Below are positions 17,528 through 25,679 of a stretch of DNA of 64,000 nucleotides, piece after piece (positions within the stretch are counted from its first letter, which is position 1; each line of letters starts with the position of its first letter). Both the position numbers and the translations under genes were made by a program. The notes under the pieces are model-generated. The model searched no databases and was not told where the DNA came from. It saw only the letters and a program-made list of their open reading frames with translations. The stretch is from Verrucomicrobiota bacterium (lineage in GTDB: Bacteria; Verrucomicrobiota; Kiritimatiellia; RFP12; UBA1067), in the NCBI GenBank assembly GCA_023269675.1, contig JAHFSX010000007.1:160314-224313 (forward strand), written 5' to 3'.

Positions 17528-18715
17528 ATGCCGCTGTATGTGCATTTCGGGGCGGGGAACATCGGGCGCGCCTTGGCCGGACCGGTCTTCAGCCGCGCGG
17601 GGTATGACGTGGTCTTTGTGGATGCCGTGCCGCAGATCGTGGCGGCCTTGCACCGGCGTCGGGCGTATCGCGTGGTCGTCAAAGACTCGCTGCCGCCGGA
17701 CGCACCGAACGTGATCGATGTGACGCGCGTGGACGGGGTCGCCGTGCAGGACGCGGCGGCGGTGCGGTCGGCGGTGGCGCGCGCGGACCTCATTGGCACG
17801 GCGGTCGGCGCAGCGCATCTGCCCGGCGTGTTGGCGGCCATCGCCGCGGGGTTGCCGCTGCGCGACGGCCGGCCGGTCTCGATCCTGTTCTGCGAGAACC
17901 TGCACGGGCTTTCCGGGATGGCGCTCGCGGTGCTGGCCCGCCACCTGCCGCCGGGCTTTCCGTTGATGGAGCAGGTGGGTCTGGTCGAGACCAGCATCGG
18001 TAAGATGGTGCCGCTCATGCCGGCGGAGGTGCGGGAGCGCGACCCGCTGGAGGTGTGGGGCGAGGCGTACAACGTGATCGTCGCGGACCGCAACGGCTTT
18101 GTCGGTCCGGCGCCTGAAGGGATCGAAGGGCTGGAGCTCAAGAGCTGTTTCCAGGCTTACGTGGAGCGTAAACTCTATATCCACAACCTCGGCCACGCGG
18201 CCTGCGCCTGCCACGGCTTCCTGCGCGGCCATGCGTTGATCAGCGACGCGGTGGCCGACCCGGCGGTGCTGGCCGAGACGCGCGCGGTCATGCTCGGTTC
18301 GGCGCGGGCCCTCGTGCGGCGTTATCCCCGGGAGTTTGACGAGTCCGGACTCACGGCGCACGTGGAGGACTTGCTGCGGCGGTTCGGCAACCGCGCCCTG
18401 GGCGACACCGTGTTCCGCGTGGGGCGCGACCTGCCGCGCAAACTCGCGCCGGGCGACCGTTTCGTGGGCGGGTTGCGGCTGGTGCAGGCCGAGGGCGGGG
18501 ATGCCGGGCCGGTCTGCCGCGCGCTCGCGGCGGCGCTGCGCTTCGCTGCCACGGACGAAGGTGGCCAGCCTTTTCCCGCGGATGCGGCCTTCCGCGCGCG
18601 CCTGGCGCTGGACGGGGCCGCTGCGGTGTTGTGCGCGTCATGCGGGTTTGATCCGGTGCGCGACGCGGGGGTGCTGCAGAGGGTCCTGGAATGTGGCACG
18701 CCCATGAAAGATTAA
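17528..18715 (+). CDS. mtlD: mannitol-1-phosphate 5-dehydrogenase family protein
   Basis: 395 residues (E. coli MtlD is 382). N-terminal Rossmann motif HFGAGNIGRA (6-15), central FCENLHG, and the family active-site block ERKLYIHNLGHA with Lys215, Asn220 and His223. The expected reaction is NAD-dependent interconversion of a sugar-alcohol phosphate and a ketose phosphate. No mannitol PTS is present, so the in vivo substrate may be another polyol phosphate. It is the last gene of the operon. The terminal coding sequence is odd: about 18 bp encoding part of ECGTPM is identical to a non-coding repeat at 20170-20187, and the final GAT-TAA is the first unit of a hexamer array. Confidence 0.85.
   Translation: MPLYVHFGAGNIGRALAGPVFSRAGYDVVFVDAVPQIVAALHRRRAYRVVVKDSLPPDAPNVIDVTRVDGVAVQDAAAVRSAVARADLIGTAVGAAHLPGVLAAIAAGLPLRDGRPVSILFCENLHGLSGMALAVLARHLPPGFPLMEQVGLVETSIGKMVPLMPAEVRERDPLEVWGEAYNVIVADRNGFVGPAPEGIEGLELKSCFQAYVERKLYIHNLGHAACACHGFLRGHALISDAVADPAVLAETRAVMLGSARALVRRYPREFDESGLTAHVEDLLRRFGNRALGDTVFRVGRDLPRKLAPGDRFVGGLRLVQAEGGDAGPVCRALAAALRFAATDEGGQPFPADAAFRARLALDGAAAVLCASCGFDPVRDAGVLQRVLECGTPMKD
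18688..18705 (+). repeat. 18-bp repeat within the mtlD 3' end
   Basis: GGAATGTGGCACGCCCAT here is identical to 20170-20187, where it continues into a strong hairpin outside any gene. In mtlD it encodes part of the last residues before the stop. Confidence 0.7.
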
Positions 18716-18781
18716 GATTAGGATTAAGATTACGAAAGGCCCCGCTCCCTCATCATCCTAATCGTGCTCTTAATCGTAATC
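18710..18781. repeat. inverted pair of degenerate GATTAN hexamer arrays
   Basis: GATTAA-GATTAG-GATTAA-GATTAC (18710-18733) and, in the opposite orientation, CTAATC-GTGCTC-TTAATC-GTAATC (18758-18781). The first GATTAA supplies the last codon and stop of mtlD. It is the same design as 13864-13941. Confidence 0.7.
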
Positions 18782-18794
18782 CATTGGAAGTTAC

Positions 18795-19000
18795 AGGCGA
18801 GGAGTTGCAAACGCAAGAGCCCTTGAAGACAGGGTGTTCGACAAGGAGGAACGCTTCCGCGAAGAACCGTTACTTGAAACATGACGTGTGACTTCATTTG
18901 TAAGACACGAACACGTACACTTTCAGGGCATTGCAACTCCTAATTCCTAAATCCTAACTCCTCCTTCGGGTGTGGATTCAACAAAGTTGAATCCCACCCG
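18795..19000 (-). repeat. dispersed intergenic element, copy B (uninterrupted)
   Basis: Occupies most of the 374-bp gene-free region before the Gfo/Idh gene. In reverse complement it matches copy A: hairpin 18967-19000 (CGGGTGTGGATTCAAC, loop AAA), 7-mer array (18937-18964, units such as CTCCTAA and TTCCTAA), GCAATGCCCTGAAAGTG, ATGAAGTCACACGT, GGTTCTTCGCGGAAG and CTCCTTGTC, then directly GAACACCCTGTCTTCAAGG. It lacks both the 150-bp MITE-like insert and a ~23-bp segment present in copy A. Confidence 0.8.
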
Positions 19001-19089
19001 TTGGGCGTGCGGGATTGACAACGGCTCACGGATATAGGATGCTCATCGCATAGTTTGTCGAATCGATTTGTTTATAGGGGGATCTGAAC

Positions 19090-20130
19090 ATGGCGAAGCA
19101 GGAAAAGGTTTTGAAGCGCGTCGCGATTGTCGGTTTCGGTTTTATGGGGCGCATGCATTACGCCAACTGGAAGAAGGTCAAAGGCGCGAAGGTCGTGGCC
19201 CTGTGCGACAAAGACACGGCGCAGTTCTCGGCGCCGGTCCAAGGCGGCAACCAAGCCGGCGCGGACGCCTCGACCGATTTCGGCGACGCGGTGATCTACG
19301 ACGATTTCGACCGGATGCTGGTTGAGGCCAAACCGGACGTGATTTCGCTGACGCTGCCCACGCCGCTGCATGTACCTTTGACGCTTAAGGCGCTGCAGGC
19401 GGGCGTGAGCGTGCTGTGCGAGAAGCCCATGGCGCTGGATGCGGCGGCGTGCGGACAGATGGTCAAGGCCGCGCAGAAGGCGCCGAACGGCGCGCGTCTG
19501 ATGATCGCGCAGTGCCTGCGCTTCTGGCCCTGCTACGTCTTCCTCAAAAAGCTGGTGGACAGCGGGAAATACGGCAAGGTGGTCGCGGCCTCGTTCCGCC
19601 GGTACAGCGCGCCTCCCGGCTGGGGCAAGGGCAAGAGCTGGTTTTCGGACGAGAGCAAGAGCGGCGGCGTGGCGCTGGATCTGCACATCCACGACACCGA
19701 CATCGTCAACTACCTGTTCGGGCTGCCCAAGGCGGTGACCAGCGCGGCGGCTTACGCGCAGGACGGCTCGATGCAGTACATCTCGACGCTCTACGATGTG
19801 GGCGGCGCGGCGGTGACCGCCGAGGGCAGCTGGGCCATGACGCCGACGCTGGGCTTCGAGGCGAGCTACATCGTGACCTTCGAGAAGGCGGTGGTGGTGC
19901 TGGACGCCAAGCGCGAGAAGCCGTTGTGCGTCTATCCGCTGAAGGGCGAGCCGCTCGTGCCGAAGCTGGCGGCGGGCGACGGCTACGAATACGAGATCCG
20001 GTGGTTCATGGATGTGCTGTGCGGCAAGACGGTCCCGTGCGTGACCACGCCGGAGCAGTCGCGCGACTCGGTGCGGATCGTGGACGCGGAGAAGAAATCA
20101 GCCAAGACCGGCAAGACGGTGCGGCTGTAA
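19090..20130 (+). CDS. Gfo/Idh/MocA-family NAD(P)-dependent oxidoreductase
   Basis: 346 residues. N-terminal nucleotide-binding motif VAIVGFGFMGRMH (11-23), the family EKP motif (CEKPMALD, Lys112), and the catalytic region GGVALDLHIHDTDIVNYLFG (Asp197, His201). Members oxidise or epimerise sugars, inositols and aminosugars, or act as 1,5-anhydro-sugar enzymes; the substrate is not readable. The likely partner is the TIM-barrel isomerase 107 bp downstream on the same strand, a pairing common in inositol-like and keto-sugar pathways. The upstream region holds dispersed repeat copy B. No signal peptide was seen, so it is cytoplasmic. Confidence 0.9.
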   Translation: MAKQEKVLKRVAIVGFGFMGRMHYANWKKVKGAKVVALCDKDTAQFSAPVQGGNQAGADASTDFGDAVIYDDFDRMLVEAKPDVISLTLPTPLHVPLTLKALQAGVSVLCEKPMALDAAACGQMVKAAQKAPNGARLMIAQCLRFWPCYVFLKKLVDSGKYGKVVAASFRRYSAPPGWGKGKSWFSDESKSGGVALDLHIHDTDIVNYLFGLPKAVTSAAAYAQDGSMQYISTLYDVGGAAVTAEGSWAMTPTLGFEASYIVTFEKAVVVLDAKREKPLCVYPLKGEPLVPKLAAGDGYEYEIRWFMDVLCGKTVPCVTTPEQSRDSVRIVDAEKKSAKTGKTVRL

Positions 20131-20169
20131 AGGACCTTCGCCCTGCGCAGGGATGCGCTGGGCGCATTT

Positions 20170-20199
20170 GGAATGTGGCACGCCCATCCCTGGGCGTGC
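20170..20199. repeat. GGAATGTGGCACGCCCAT repeat with hairpin
   Basis: Contains a perfect 9-bp stem GCACGCCCA (20178-20186), loop TCCC, TGGGCGTGC (20191-20199), between the Gfo/Idh gene and the isomerase gene. Its first 18 bp are identical to 18688-18705. It may act as an mRNA-stabilising or attenuating stem. Confidence 0.6.
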
Positions 20200-20237
20200 G
20201 TGCGGCGGGTGTCGGATGAATCAATGGGGGGGATTTT

Positions 20238-21056
20238 ATGCAGAAGTGCGGCAGGTGGCCCATCAGCGTGTGCAGCTGGTCGTTCCGGAAGGGTATTGAC
20301 GAAATCGGCTCCGTGATGACGGCCTTGGGGCTGGAGCACATCAATCTGGCGATCGCGCCGGCGCTGGGGCCGGAGGGCGGGGCCTATCTCGAGGCGGTGA
20401 AGCGGCAGGGGTGGACGGTCACCGCGGGCATGATGAACTTCGACTATGAGGATTACAGCACGCTCGAGACGATCAAGGTGACCGGCGGGATCGCGCCGGA
20501 CGAGCACTGGCCCGCCAGCGGGCAGGCGTTCGCGAAGGCGGCGAAGATCACGGCGGAGCTGGGGTCGAAGTACATCATGATGCATGTGGGTTTTCTGGAT
20601 CACACGAACCACGTGTACGCCAAGAAGTTTTACGACCGCGTGCGCGCGCTCGGCGACAGCGCGGGTGAGGCGGGGGTTTCGCTGCTGATGGAGACGGGCC
20701 AGGAGTCGGCGGAGGATTTGCAGCGCTTCGTCGAAACGCTCAACCATCCGCAGGTGCTGCTCAATTTCGACCCGGCCAACCTGATCCTGTACAACAAGGA
20801 CGAGCCGTTGCCGGCGCTGCGCCGGCTGGCGCCGTGGATCCGGCACATTCACATCAAAGACGCGGTCCGCACGGCGGTGTCCGGCACGTGGGGCAGCGAG
20901 GCGGTGTGGGGCGCGGGGCAGGTCAACGCCTTCGCGTTCCTGGATCTGCTGTCGGAGGTCGGATACGGCGGCGCGGTCGCCATCGAGCGGGAGGCCGGCG
21001 ACCAGCGGGTGAAGGACATCGCGACGGCCGTGCGCCGTCTGATGGCGTACGAATAG
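20238..21056 (+). CDS. sugar phosphate isomerase/epimerase (AP endonuclease 2 TIM barrel)
   Basis: 272 residues, ATG after a GGGGGG Shine-Dalgarno. It fits the xylose-isomerase-like TIM-barrel superfamily, with metal-ligand stretches on successive strands: LLMETGQE, LLNFDPANL, IRHIHIKDA and VAIEREAG. Relatives are hydroxypyruvate isomerase, inosose isomerase/dehydratase and keto-sugar epimerases. There is no signal peptide. It likely works with the preceding oxidoreductase on a keto intermediate. The specific substrate is unknown. Confidence 0.88.
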   Translation: MQKCGRWPISVCSWSFRKGIDEIGSVMTALGLEHINLAIAPALGPEGGAYLEAVKRQGWTVTAGMMNFDYEDYSTLETIKVTGGIAPDEHWPASGQAFAKAAKITAELGSKYIMMHVGFLDHTNHVYAKKFYDRVRALGDSAGEAGVSLLMETGQESAEDLQRFVETLNHPQVLLNFDPANLILYNKDEPLPALRRLAPWIRHIHIKDAVRTAVSGTWGSEAVWGAGQVNAFAFLDLLSEVGYGGAVAIEREAGDQRVKDIATAVRRLMAYE

Positions 21057-21063
21057 CCTGTAC

Positions 21064-21084
21064 AGCCAAAAGTTTCGGCTTTTT
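21064..21084 (+). terminator. putative terminator after the isomerase gene
   Basis: AGCC-AAA pairs with TTT-C-GGCT (one bulge) followed by TTTT, 8 nt after the stop at 21056. The rest of the 407-bp gap to purA holds an inverted pair CCTGTACAG/CTGTACAGG (21057-21133), a further strong hairpin and the purA promoter. No gene was seen. Confidence 0.5.
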
Positions 21085-21332
21085 GACAGGATGAACTTCG
21101 TGGATTCGGGTACGAGTCTCCATGCTGTACAGGATCGAATCCAATGGCTAATAATCAGGTGAAGCATGTCCGAAAATTCACCTTGCATAGTGTGCTAGGG
21201 GCGTGTGCCTGTCAAAGGGACGGTTTGTTCTGCGGAAACGTCCGGCGCTGAACATCCAGGGCTCCCTGTTAAAAGGCGTTTCGCGCAGCGCCGGGGCGTT
21301 GGATTTCTGCGTGGCCGGCTTGAGTCTTCAAC

Positions 21333-21362
21333 GTGCGCCAACGCCTTGGCGCACGCCTTTTT
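21333..21362 (+). terminator. strong intrinsic terminator upstream of purA
   Basis: A perfect 9-bp GC-rich stem GTGCGCCAA/TTGGCGCAC with loop CGCC, then GCC and TTTTT. It insulates purA from upstream transcription. Confidence 0.65.
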
Positions 21363-21379
21363 ATTGCCGATGTGAAGGG

Positions 21380-21409
21380 TTGCTCAGGCGCTCGGGAATA
21401 GGGTATACT
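21380..21409 (+). promoter_or_regulatory. predicted purA promoter
   Basis: TTGCTC (21380-21385), 18-nt spacer and TATACT (21404-21409), just after the terminator and about 55 nt before the purA ATG. Confidence 0.5.
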
Positions 21410-21463
21410 GTCTCCCCGTTGTGCCGGAGGGTCTGGCGCTGACTAGTCCAGGTGGGAGCTTTT

Positions 21464-22744
21464 ATGCCGAATACGATTTTGGTGGGTGCGCAGTGGGGTG
21501 ACGAGGGCAAGGGGAAGGTCATTGACGTCCTCACGGCGCAGGCGGACGTGATTGTCCGGTATCAGGGAGGCAGCAATGCCGGCCATACCGTGATTACCGG
21601 CGGGAAAAAATATGTCCTGCACTTGATTCCGTCCGGGATTCTGCATCCGGGCAAGCAGTGCGTGATCGGCAACGGCGTGGTGATGGATCCCTTCGATCTG
21701 CTCAAGGAGATCGACATGTTGCGCGAGCAGGGGATCGAACCGGCCGGCCGGCTCTTCATCAGCAACCGCACGCACATGGTGATGCAGTGGCACCGGGCCC
21801 TGGACGCGGCTGACGAGGCGCGCCGCGCGCAGGACAAGAAGATCGGCACCACGGGCCGCGGCATCGGCCCGGCTTACGGCGCGAAGATGGGCCGCAGCGG
21901 CTTGCGCGTGGGCGACCTGCTCAGCCCGAATTTCCTGGCCACGGTGAAAGAGTGCACCGAAGCGGCCAACGTCACGCTGGCCGCCTGGGGCGCGCCGGCC
22001 CTGGACGCGCAGCAGCTGGTGAAGGATTACAGCCAGGCCGCCCAGACGCTCGCCCCTTACATCTCCGACACGGTCGCGTTCATCAACGAGGCTGACCGCG
22101 CCGGCAAGAGCATCCTGCTGGAGGGCGCGCAGGGCACCATGCTCGACATCGATTTCGGGACCTATCCGTTCGTCACCTCGTCGAACCCCACCTCGGGCGG
22201 CGCGTGCACGGGCTCAGGGCTTTCGCCGCGCCGGATCGACCGGGTGGTGGGCGTGATCAAGGCCTACACGACGCGCGTGGGCGCCGGCCCCTTCCCGACC
22301 GAGCTGTGCGACGCCACGGGCGAGCAGCTGCGGCAGAAGGGCGGCGAGTTCGGCGCGACCACGGGACGTCCGCGCCGCTGCGGCTGGTTTGACGCGGTGG
22401 TCGGCCGCTATGCCGCGATGGTCAACGGCGTCGATTTCTGGGCCATGACCAAGCTCGACGTGCTGGACGATCAGCCGCTTCTCAAGATCTGCACCGCCTA
22501 CGTGGACGAGGCCGGCCTCCGGCACGAGACGTTCCCTGCGGATCTGAGCCTGCTCGAGCGTTGCAAGCCGGTGTATGAGGAGATGCCCGGCTGGATGACG
22601 CCGACCAGCCACATCACGCGTTATGAGGATCTGCCCCTCAAGGCCCGCGCCTACGTGGAGCGCCTGGTGGCGTTGATCGGCGGACGGCTGGGCATCCTGT
22701 CCGTCGGACCGGCGCGCGAGACGACGCTGAGGATGGGGTTGTAG
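21464..22744 (+). CDS. purA: adenylosuccinate synthetase
   Basis: 426 residues. The ATG at 21464 is chosen because the product then starts MPNTILVGAQWGDEGKGK, placing the GDEGKGK GTP-binding loop at the usual N-terminal position, and GTGGGAG precedes it. An in-frame GTG at 21452 lies inside that Shine-Dalgarno. Further family motifs are GGSNAGHT, GTTGRGIGPAY, LLEGAQGTMLDIDFGTYPFVTSS and TTGRPRRCGWFD. It catalyses GTP-dependent formation of adenylosuccinate from IMP and aspartate in AMP synthesis. The stop codon TAG is part of the GTAG head of a REP-like hairpin. Confidence 0.97.
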   Translation: MPNTILVGAQWGDEGKGKVIDVLTAQADVIVRYQGGSNAGHTVITGGKKYVLHLIPSGILHPGKQCVIGNGVVMDPFDLLKEIDMLREQGIEPAGRLFISNRTHMVMQWHRALDAADEARRAQDKKIGTTGRGIGPAYGAKMGRSGLRVGDLLSPNFLATVKECTEAANVTLAAWGAPALDAQQLVKDYSQAAQTLAPYISDTVAFINEADRAGKSILLEGAQGTMLDIDFGTYPFVTSSNPTSGGACTGSGLSPRRIDRVVGVIKAYTTRVGAGPFPTELCDATGEQLRQKGGEFGATTGRPRRCGWFDAVVGRYAAMVNGVDFWAMTKLDVLDDQPLLKICTAYVDEAGLRHETFPADLSLLERCKPVYEEMPGWMTPTSHITRYEDLPLKARAYVERLVALIGGRLGILSVGPARETTLRMGL

Positions 22745-22764
22745 GGACACGGCCTGCCGTGCCC
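22741..22764 (+). repeat. single GTAG-headed REP-like hairpin at the purA stop
   Basis: GTAG followed by GGGACACGGC/GCCGTGCCC, a 9-bp stem with one A bulge, lying between purA and uppS. The first four bases include the purA stop codon. Confidence 0.55.
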
Positions 22765-22777
22765 TTGCAGGTAACGC

Positions 22778-23518
22778 ATGGAAGTGAGCGAACACAAAGT
22801 GCCGCGGCACATTGCCATCATCATGGATGGCAACGGGCGGTGGGCGAAGCAGCGCGGCGAGCCGCGTCTGGCCGGGCATGAGGCCGGTTCCGAGACGGTG
22901 CGCTGCGTGCTCAACTATTGCCGGGACGCGGGGGTCCGCTACCTCACGCTCTACGCGTTCAGCACCGAAAACTGGTCGCGTCCGCAGGACGAGGTCGCCG
23001 GCCTGATGGCGCTGCTGGGCACCTTCATCCAGACGTATGCCGACGACCTGGTCGCGCGGCAGGTGCGGCTGCGCGTGATCGGCCGCAGAGAAGATCTGCC
23101 GGCCGCGGTGCGGGAGTCGCTGGAGCGCGTGGAGCGGGCGACGGCGGCTTTCGAGCGGCAGCTGATCATCGCGCTGAGTTACAGCGGGCGCAGCGAGCTG
23201 GTGCGCGCGGTGCGGCTGATCGCTGCGGAGGTGAAGGCCGGAACGCTCGCGCCGGAGGCCATCGACGAGGCGGCCGTGTCCGCGCGGCTGTACGCGCCGG
23301 ACGTGCCCGATCCTGACCTGATCATCCGCACGAGCGGGGAGCTGCGCATCAGCAATTTCCTGCTGTGGCAGTGCGCGTACAGCGAGTTTTTCGTCACGCC
23401 GGTCTTGTGGCCCGATTTCCGTGAGGCGGCTTTCAACGAGGCGCTGACCGCCTATGCGAAGCGCGACCGCCGTTACGGCGGCGTCAAATCATCTGAGGAG
23501 CAGGAGGCATCATTGTGA
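22778..23518 (+). CDS. uppS: isoprenyl transferase (undecaprenyl diphosphate synthase)
   Basis: 246 residues, the normal length. HIAIIMDGNGRWAKQRG carries the catalytic Asp of cis-prenyltransferases. YAFSTENWSRP and the C-terminal PDLIIRTSGELRISNFLLWQCAYSEF are further signatures. It extends FPP with IPP to the C55 carrier for peptidoglycan and O-antigen synthesis. It starts a tight cluster with cdsA (GTGA overlap), dxr, rseP and ispG, a common arrangement in bacteria. Confidence 0.97.
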   Translation: MEVSEHKVPRHIAIIMDGNGRWAKQRGEPRLAGHEAGSETVRCVLNYCRDAGVRYLTLYAFSTENWSRPQDEVAGLMALLGTFIQTYADDLVARQVRLRVIGRREDLPAAVRESLERVERATAAFERQLIIALSYSGRSELVRAVRLIAAEVKAGTLAPEAIDEAAVSARLYAPDVPDPDLIIRTSGELRISNFLLWQCAYSEFFVTPVLWPDFREAAFNEALTAYAKRDRRYGGVKSSEEQEASL

Positions 23519-24423
23519 TCATACGCCGAATCATCGCTGGAGTCTTGGTCGCAGGGGCCTGGGTTCTCGGACTGTGTTACATGCCCGGGTGGATGCTGTT
23601 CGGCGTGCTGCTGCTGATGTCGTGCGCCTGCCAGAACGAATTTTACATGATGATGAAGCGCAGCGGCTTTTCGCTCAGCCGCAACTGCGGCCTGGTGATG
23701 GGCGTCCTTTGGATGACGGCGTGCTACGCCTACCCGCCGTATGCGGCGCGCATGCTGCCGCTGGGGCACCAGACCGAATGCATGCTGTTGGTGGTGCTGG
23801 TTTTCGGCGTCCTGCTGCGCGTCCTGTTCGACTCCCGGATCCAGAAACCGATCGAGCATGCGGGGATCACCCTGCTCGGGTTTTTCTATCTGCCCTTCAT
23901 GCTCAGCTTCTTCATCCGGCTGGCGCAGTGGGGGGCGGTGGACCGCTTTGAAATCCCCTCGGCGCGCGTCGGCGTGTACCTGGCGTCCTATATCGCGCTG
24001 GTGGTCAAGATCGGCGACGTCGGCGCCTTCGCGGTCGGGCTGCTGGCCGGCAAGCACAAGATGTGCCCCCGCATTTCGCCGAAGAAGTCTTGGGAGGGGT
24101 TCGTGGGCGGGCTGATCGCCTCGATGTTGGCCAGCGTGGCGATGATCGAGATCGCGCACCGCTGCGCGTGGGTGCCGGGCGGCCCGCTGAAAAGCCTCGG
24201 GATTTTTCACGCGCTGGCGCTGGGCCTGGTTTTGGCGCTCGTCGGCGTGCTGGGTGACCTGGTGGAGTCGATGTTCAAGCGCGCGGTCAACACCAAGGAC
24301 TCCGCGGGCCTGCTGCCGGGCATGGGCGGCATCCTCGACATGTTCGACAGCCTGACCTTTACGCCGGCGGTGCTCTACTTTTTCCTGGCGTGGTTCGTGG
24401 GACAAGCGGTGGCGTCGTCATGA
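23515..24423 (+). CDS. cdsA: phosphatidate cytidylyltransferase
   Basis: 302 residues starting at GTG (23515), overlapping the uppS stop. It is a polytopic membrane protein with about seven hydrophobic segments and the C-terminal CDP-alcohol signature SMFKRAVNTKDSAGLLPGMGG followed by ILDMFDS. It makes CDP-diacylglycerol for phospholipid synthesis. Compared with the textbook motif (PGHGGxxDRxD), the His and Arg positions are Met; the KR, KD and terminal Asp residues are kept. Context makes the assignment secure. Confidence 0.93.
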   Translation: MIIRRIIAGVLVAGAWVLGLCYMPGWMLFGVLLLMSCACQNEFYMMMKRSGFSLSRNCGLVMGVLWMTACYAYPPYAARMLPLGHQTECMLLVVLVFGVLLRVLFDSRIQKPIEHAGITLLGFFYLPFMLSFFIRLAQWGAVDRFEIPSARVGVYLASYIALVVKIGDVGAFAVGLLAGKHKMCPRISPKKSWEGFVGGLIASMLASVAMIEIAHRCAWVPGGPLKSLGIFHALALGLVLALVGVLGDLVESMFKRAVNTKDSAGLLPGMGGILDMFDSLTFTPAVLYFFLAWFVGQAVASS

Positions 24424-25613
24424 AATCCATCGTCATCCTGGGAAGCACCGGCTCGATCGGCGAGAACACCCTGAAGGTGGCCGAGGCGTTGCCGGACGCC
24501 GTGCGCGTGGTCGGACTCTCGACCCGGACGAAGGTCACCCGCGTGATCGACCAGGCTTTGCAGTTCGGCGTGCGCGTGATCGCGGTCGAGAACTTCGACG
24601 CCGCGCTGGAGGCGGAGGCGCTGGCGCGGCCGCATGGCATCGCGGTGTGGCCGGGGGCGGCCGGCGTGGCGGCGCTGGCGGCGCTGGCCGAGGCCGACAC
24701 GGTGGTCTGCGCGCTGGTGGGGCTTGCGGGGCTCCGGCCGGTTCTGGCGGCGCTGGAAGCGCGTCACGACGTGGCGTTGGCGACCAAGGAGGTCCTGGTT
24801 TCTGCCGGCGAGCTGGTCATGCGGCGCCGCGCCGCCGCGGGCGTGAGCCTGCTGCCCGTGGACAGCGAGCACAGCGCGGTCTTTCAATGCCTGCAGTCGC
24901 CGGTCAGCCAAGCGGCCTGCGTGCGCGACGGCCATGCGCCCGAGGGCGCGGCGGAGACGCGTGTCGCACGGCTCGTGCTGACCGCTTCGGGCGGGCCGTT
25001 CGCGTCCCGTCCGGACGTGGATTTCGAGCGGGTGACGCCCGACGAGGCCTTGGCGCATCCGCGCTGGTGCATGGGGCGCAAGGTGACGATCGATTCCGCC
25101 ACGATGATGAACAAGGGCCTCGAGATCCTGGAGGCGCACTGGCTGTTCAACATCCCGGTCGCGGACATCGGCGTGGTCGTCCACCCGGAGAGCATCGTGC
25201 ATTCGATGGTGACCTTTGTGGACGGCTCGACGCTGGCGCAGCTCTCGGTGCCGGACATGCGCTTCCCGATCCAGTACGCGCTGACGTGGCCGGACCGGCG
25301 CGCGGTGGCGATGCCCGTGCTCGACCTGGTCGCGCAAAAGAGCCTGACCTTTTATGATCCGGACGAGACGCGTTTCCCCTGCCTGCGGCTGATCCGCGAG
25401 GCGGCGGCGGCGGGCGGGACCCTGCCGGCGGTGGTCAACGCCGCGGACGAGGTGGCGGTGGAGGCCTTTCTGGCGGGGCGGCTTTCCTTCGCCGGGATTT
25501 GGCGCATGATCGAACGCGTGATGGCGGCGCATGCGGTGCGGCCCTGTTCGGACTTCGAGACGGTGTTCGAGGCCGACGCGTGGGCTCGCGAGCAAACCGC
25601 CGCCTGGTTGTGA
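24420..25613 (+). CDS. dxr: 1-deoxy-D-xylulose 5-phosphate reductoisomerase
   Basis: 397 residues. The start at 24420 gives MKSIVILGSTGSIGENTL and an ATGA overlap with cdsA; an in-frame upstream start is not needed. NADPH motif GSTGSIG (8-14), ALATKE, the metal/substrate block DSEHSAVFQ, and TIDSATMMNKGLE are all present. It is the second step of the MEP isoprenoid pathway (DXP to MEP), consistent with ispG three genes on. Confidence 0.97.
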   Translation: MKSIVILGSTGSIGENTLKVAEALPDAVRVVGLSTRTKVTRVIDQALQFGVRVIAVENFDAALEAEALARPHGIAVWPGAAGVAALAALAEADTVVCALVGLAGLRPVLAALEARHDVALATKEVLVSAGELVMRRRAAAGVSLLPVDSEHSAVFQCLQSPVSQAACVRDGHAPEGAAETRVARLVLTASGGPFASRPDVDFERVTPDEALAHPRWCMGRKVTIDSATMMNKGLEILEAHWLFNIPVADIGVVVHPESIVHSMVTFVDGSTLAQLSVPDMRFPIQYALTWPDRRAVAMPVLDLVAQKSLTFYDPDETRFPCLRLIREAAAAGGTLPAVVNAADEVAVEAFLAGRLSFAGIWRMIERVMAAHAVRPCSDFETVFEADAWAREQTAAWL

Positions 25614-25623
25614 TTTTTTAAAT

Positions 25624-25638
25624 GTGAGAACGGCTCAC
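25624..25638. promoter_or_regulatory. small palindrome upstream of rseP
   Basis: GTGAG-AACGG-CTCAC in the 66-bp gap between dxr and rseP. AACGGCTCAC also occurs upstream of the Gfo/Idh gene (about 19019-19028). It could be an operator or chance. Confidence 0.25.
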
Positions 25639-25679
25639 GCGGGACGGACGTCGTGGCGTGTGCGGGAATAGGATAAACG

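Noticed and set aside
16315..18361. Two long minus-strand frames over the kinase and dehydrogenase genes
   Set aside because: Both PfkB and MtlD signatures are on the plus strand; the antisense products have random-like composition.
17528..18715. Firm assignment to mannitol catabolism
   Set aside because: Family motifs fit MtlD, but no mannitol PTS or mtlR is nearby and the operon partners are amino-sugar enzymes, so the substrate is left open.
21452..21463. Upstream GTG start for purA
   Set aside because: It lies within the Shine-Dalgarno GTGGGAG and would add four residues before the conserved MPNTILVGAQWGDEGK opening.
21057..21463. Riboswitch or small RNA upstream of purA
   Set aside because: I could not recognise a purine riboswitch core or other known fold; only terminators, short inverted repeats and a promoter are supported.
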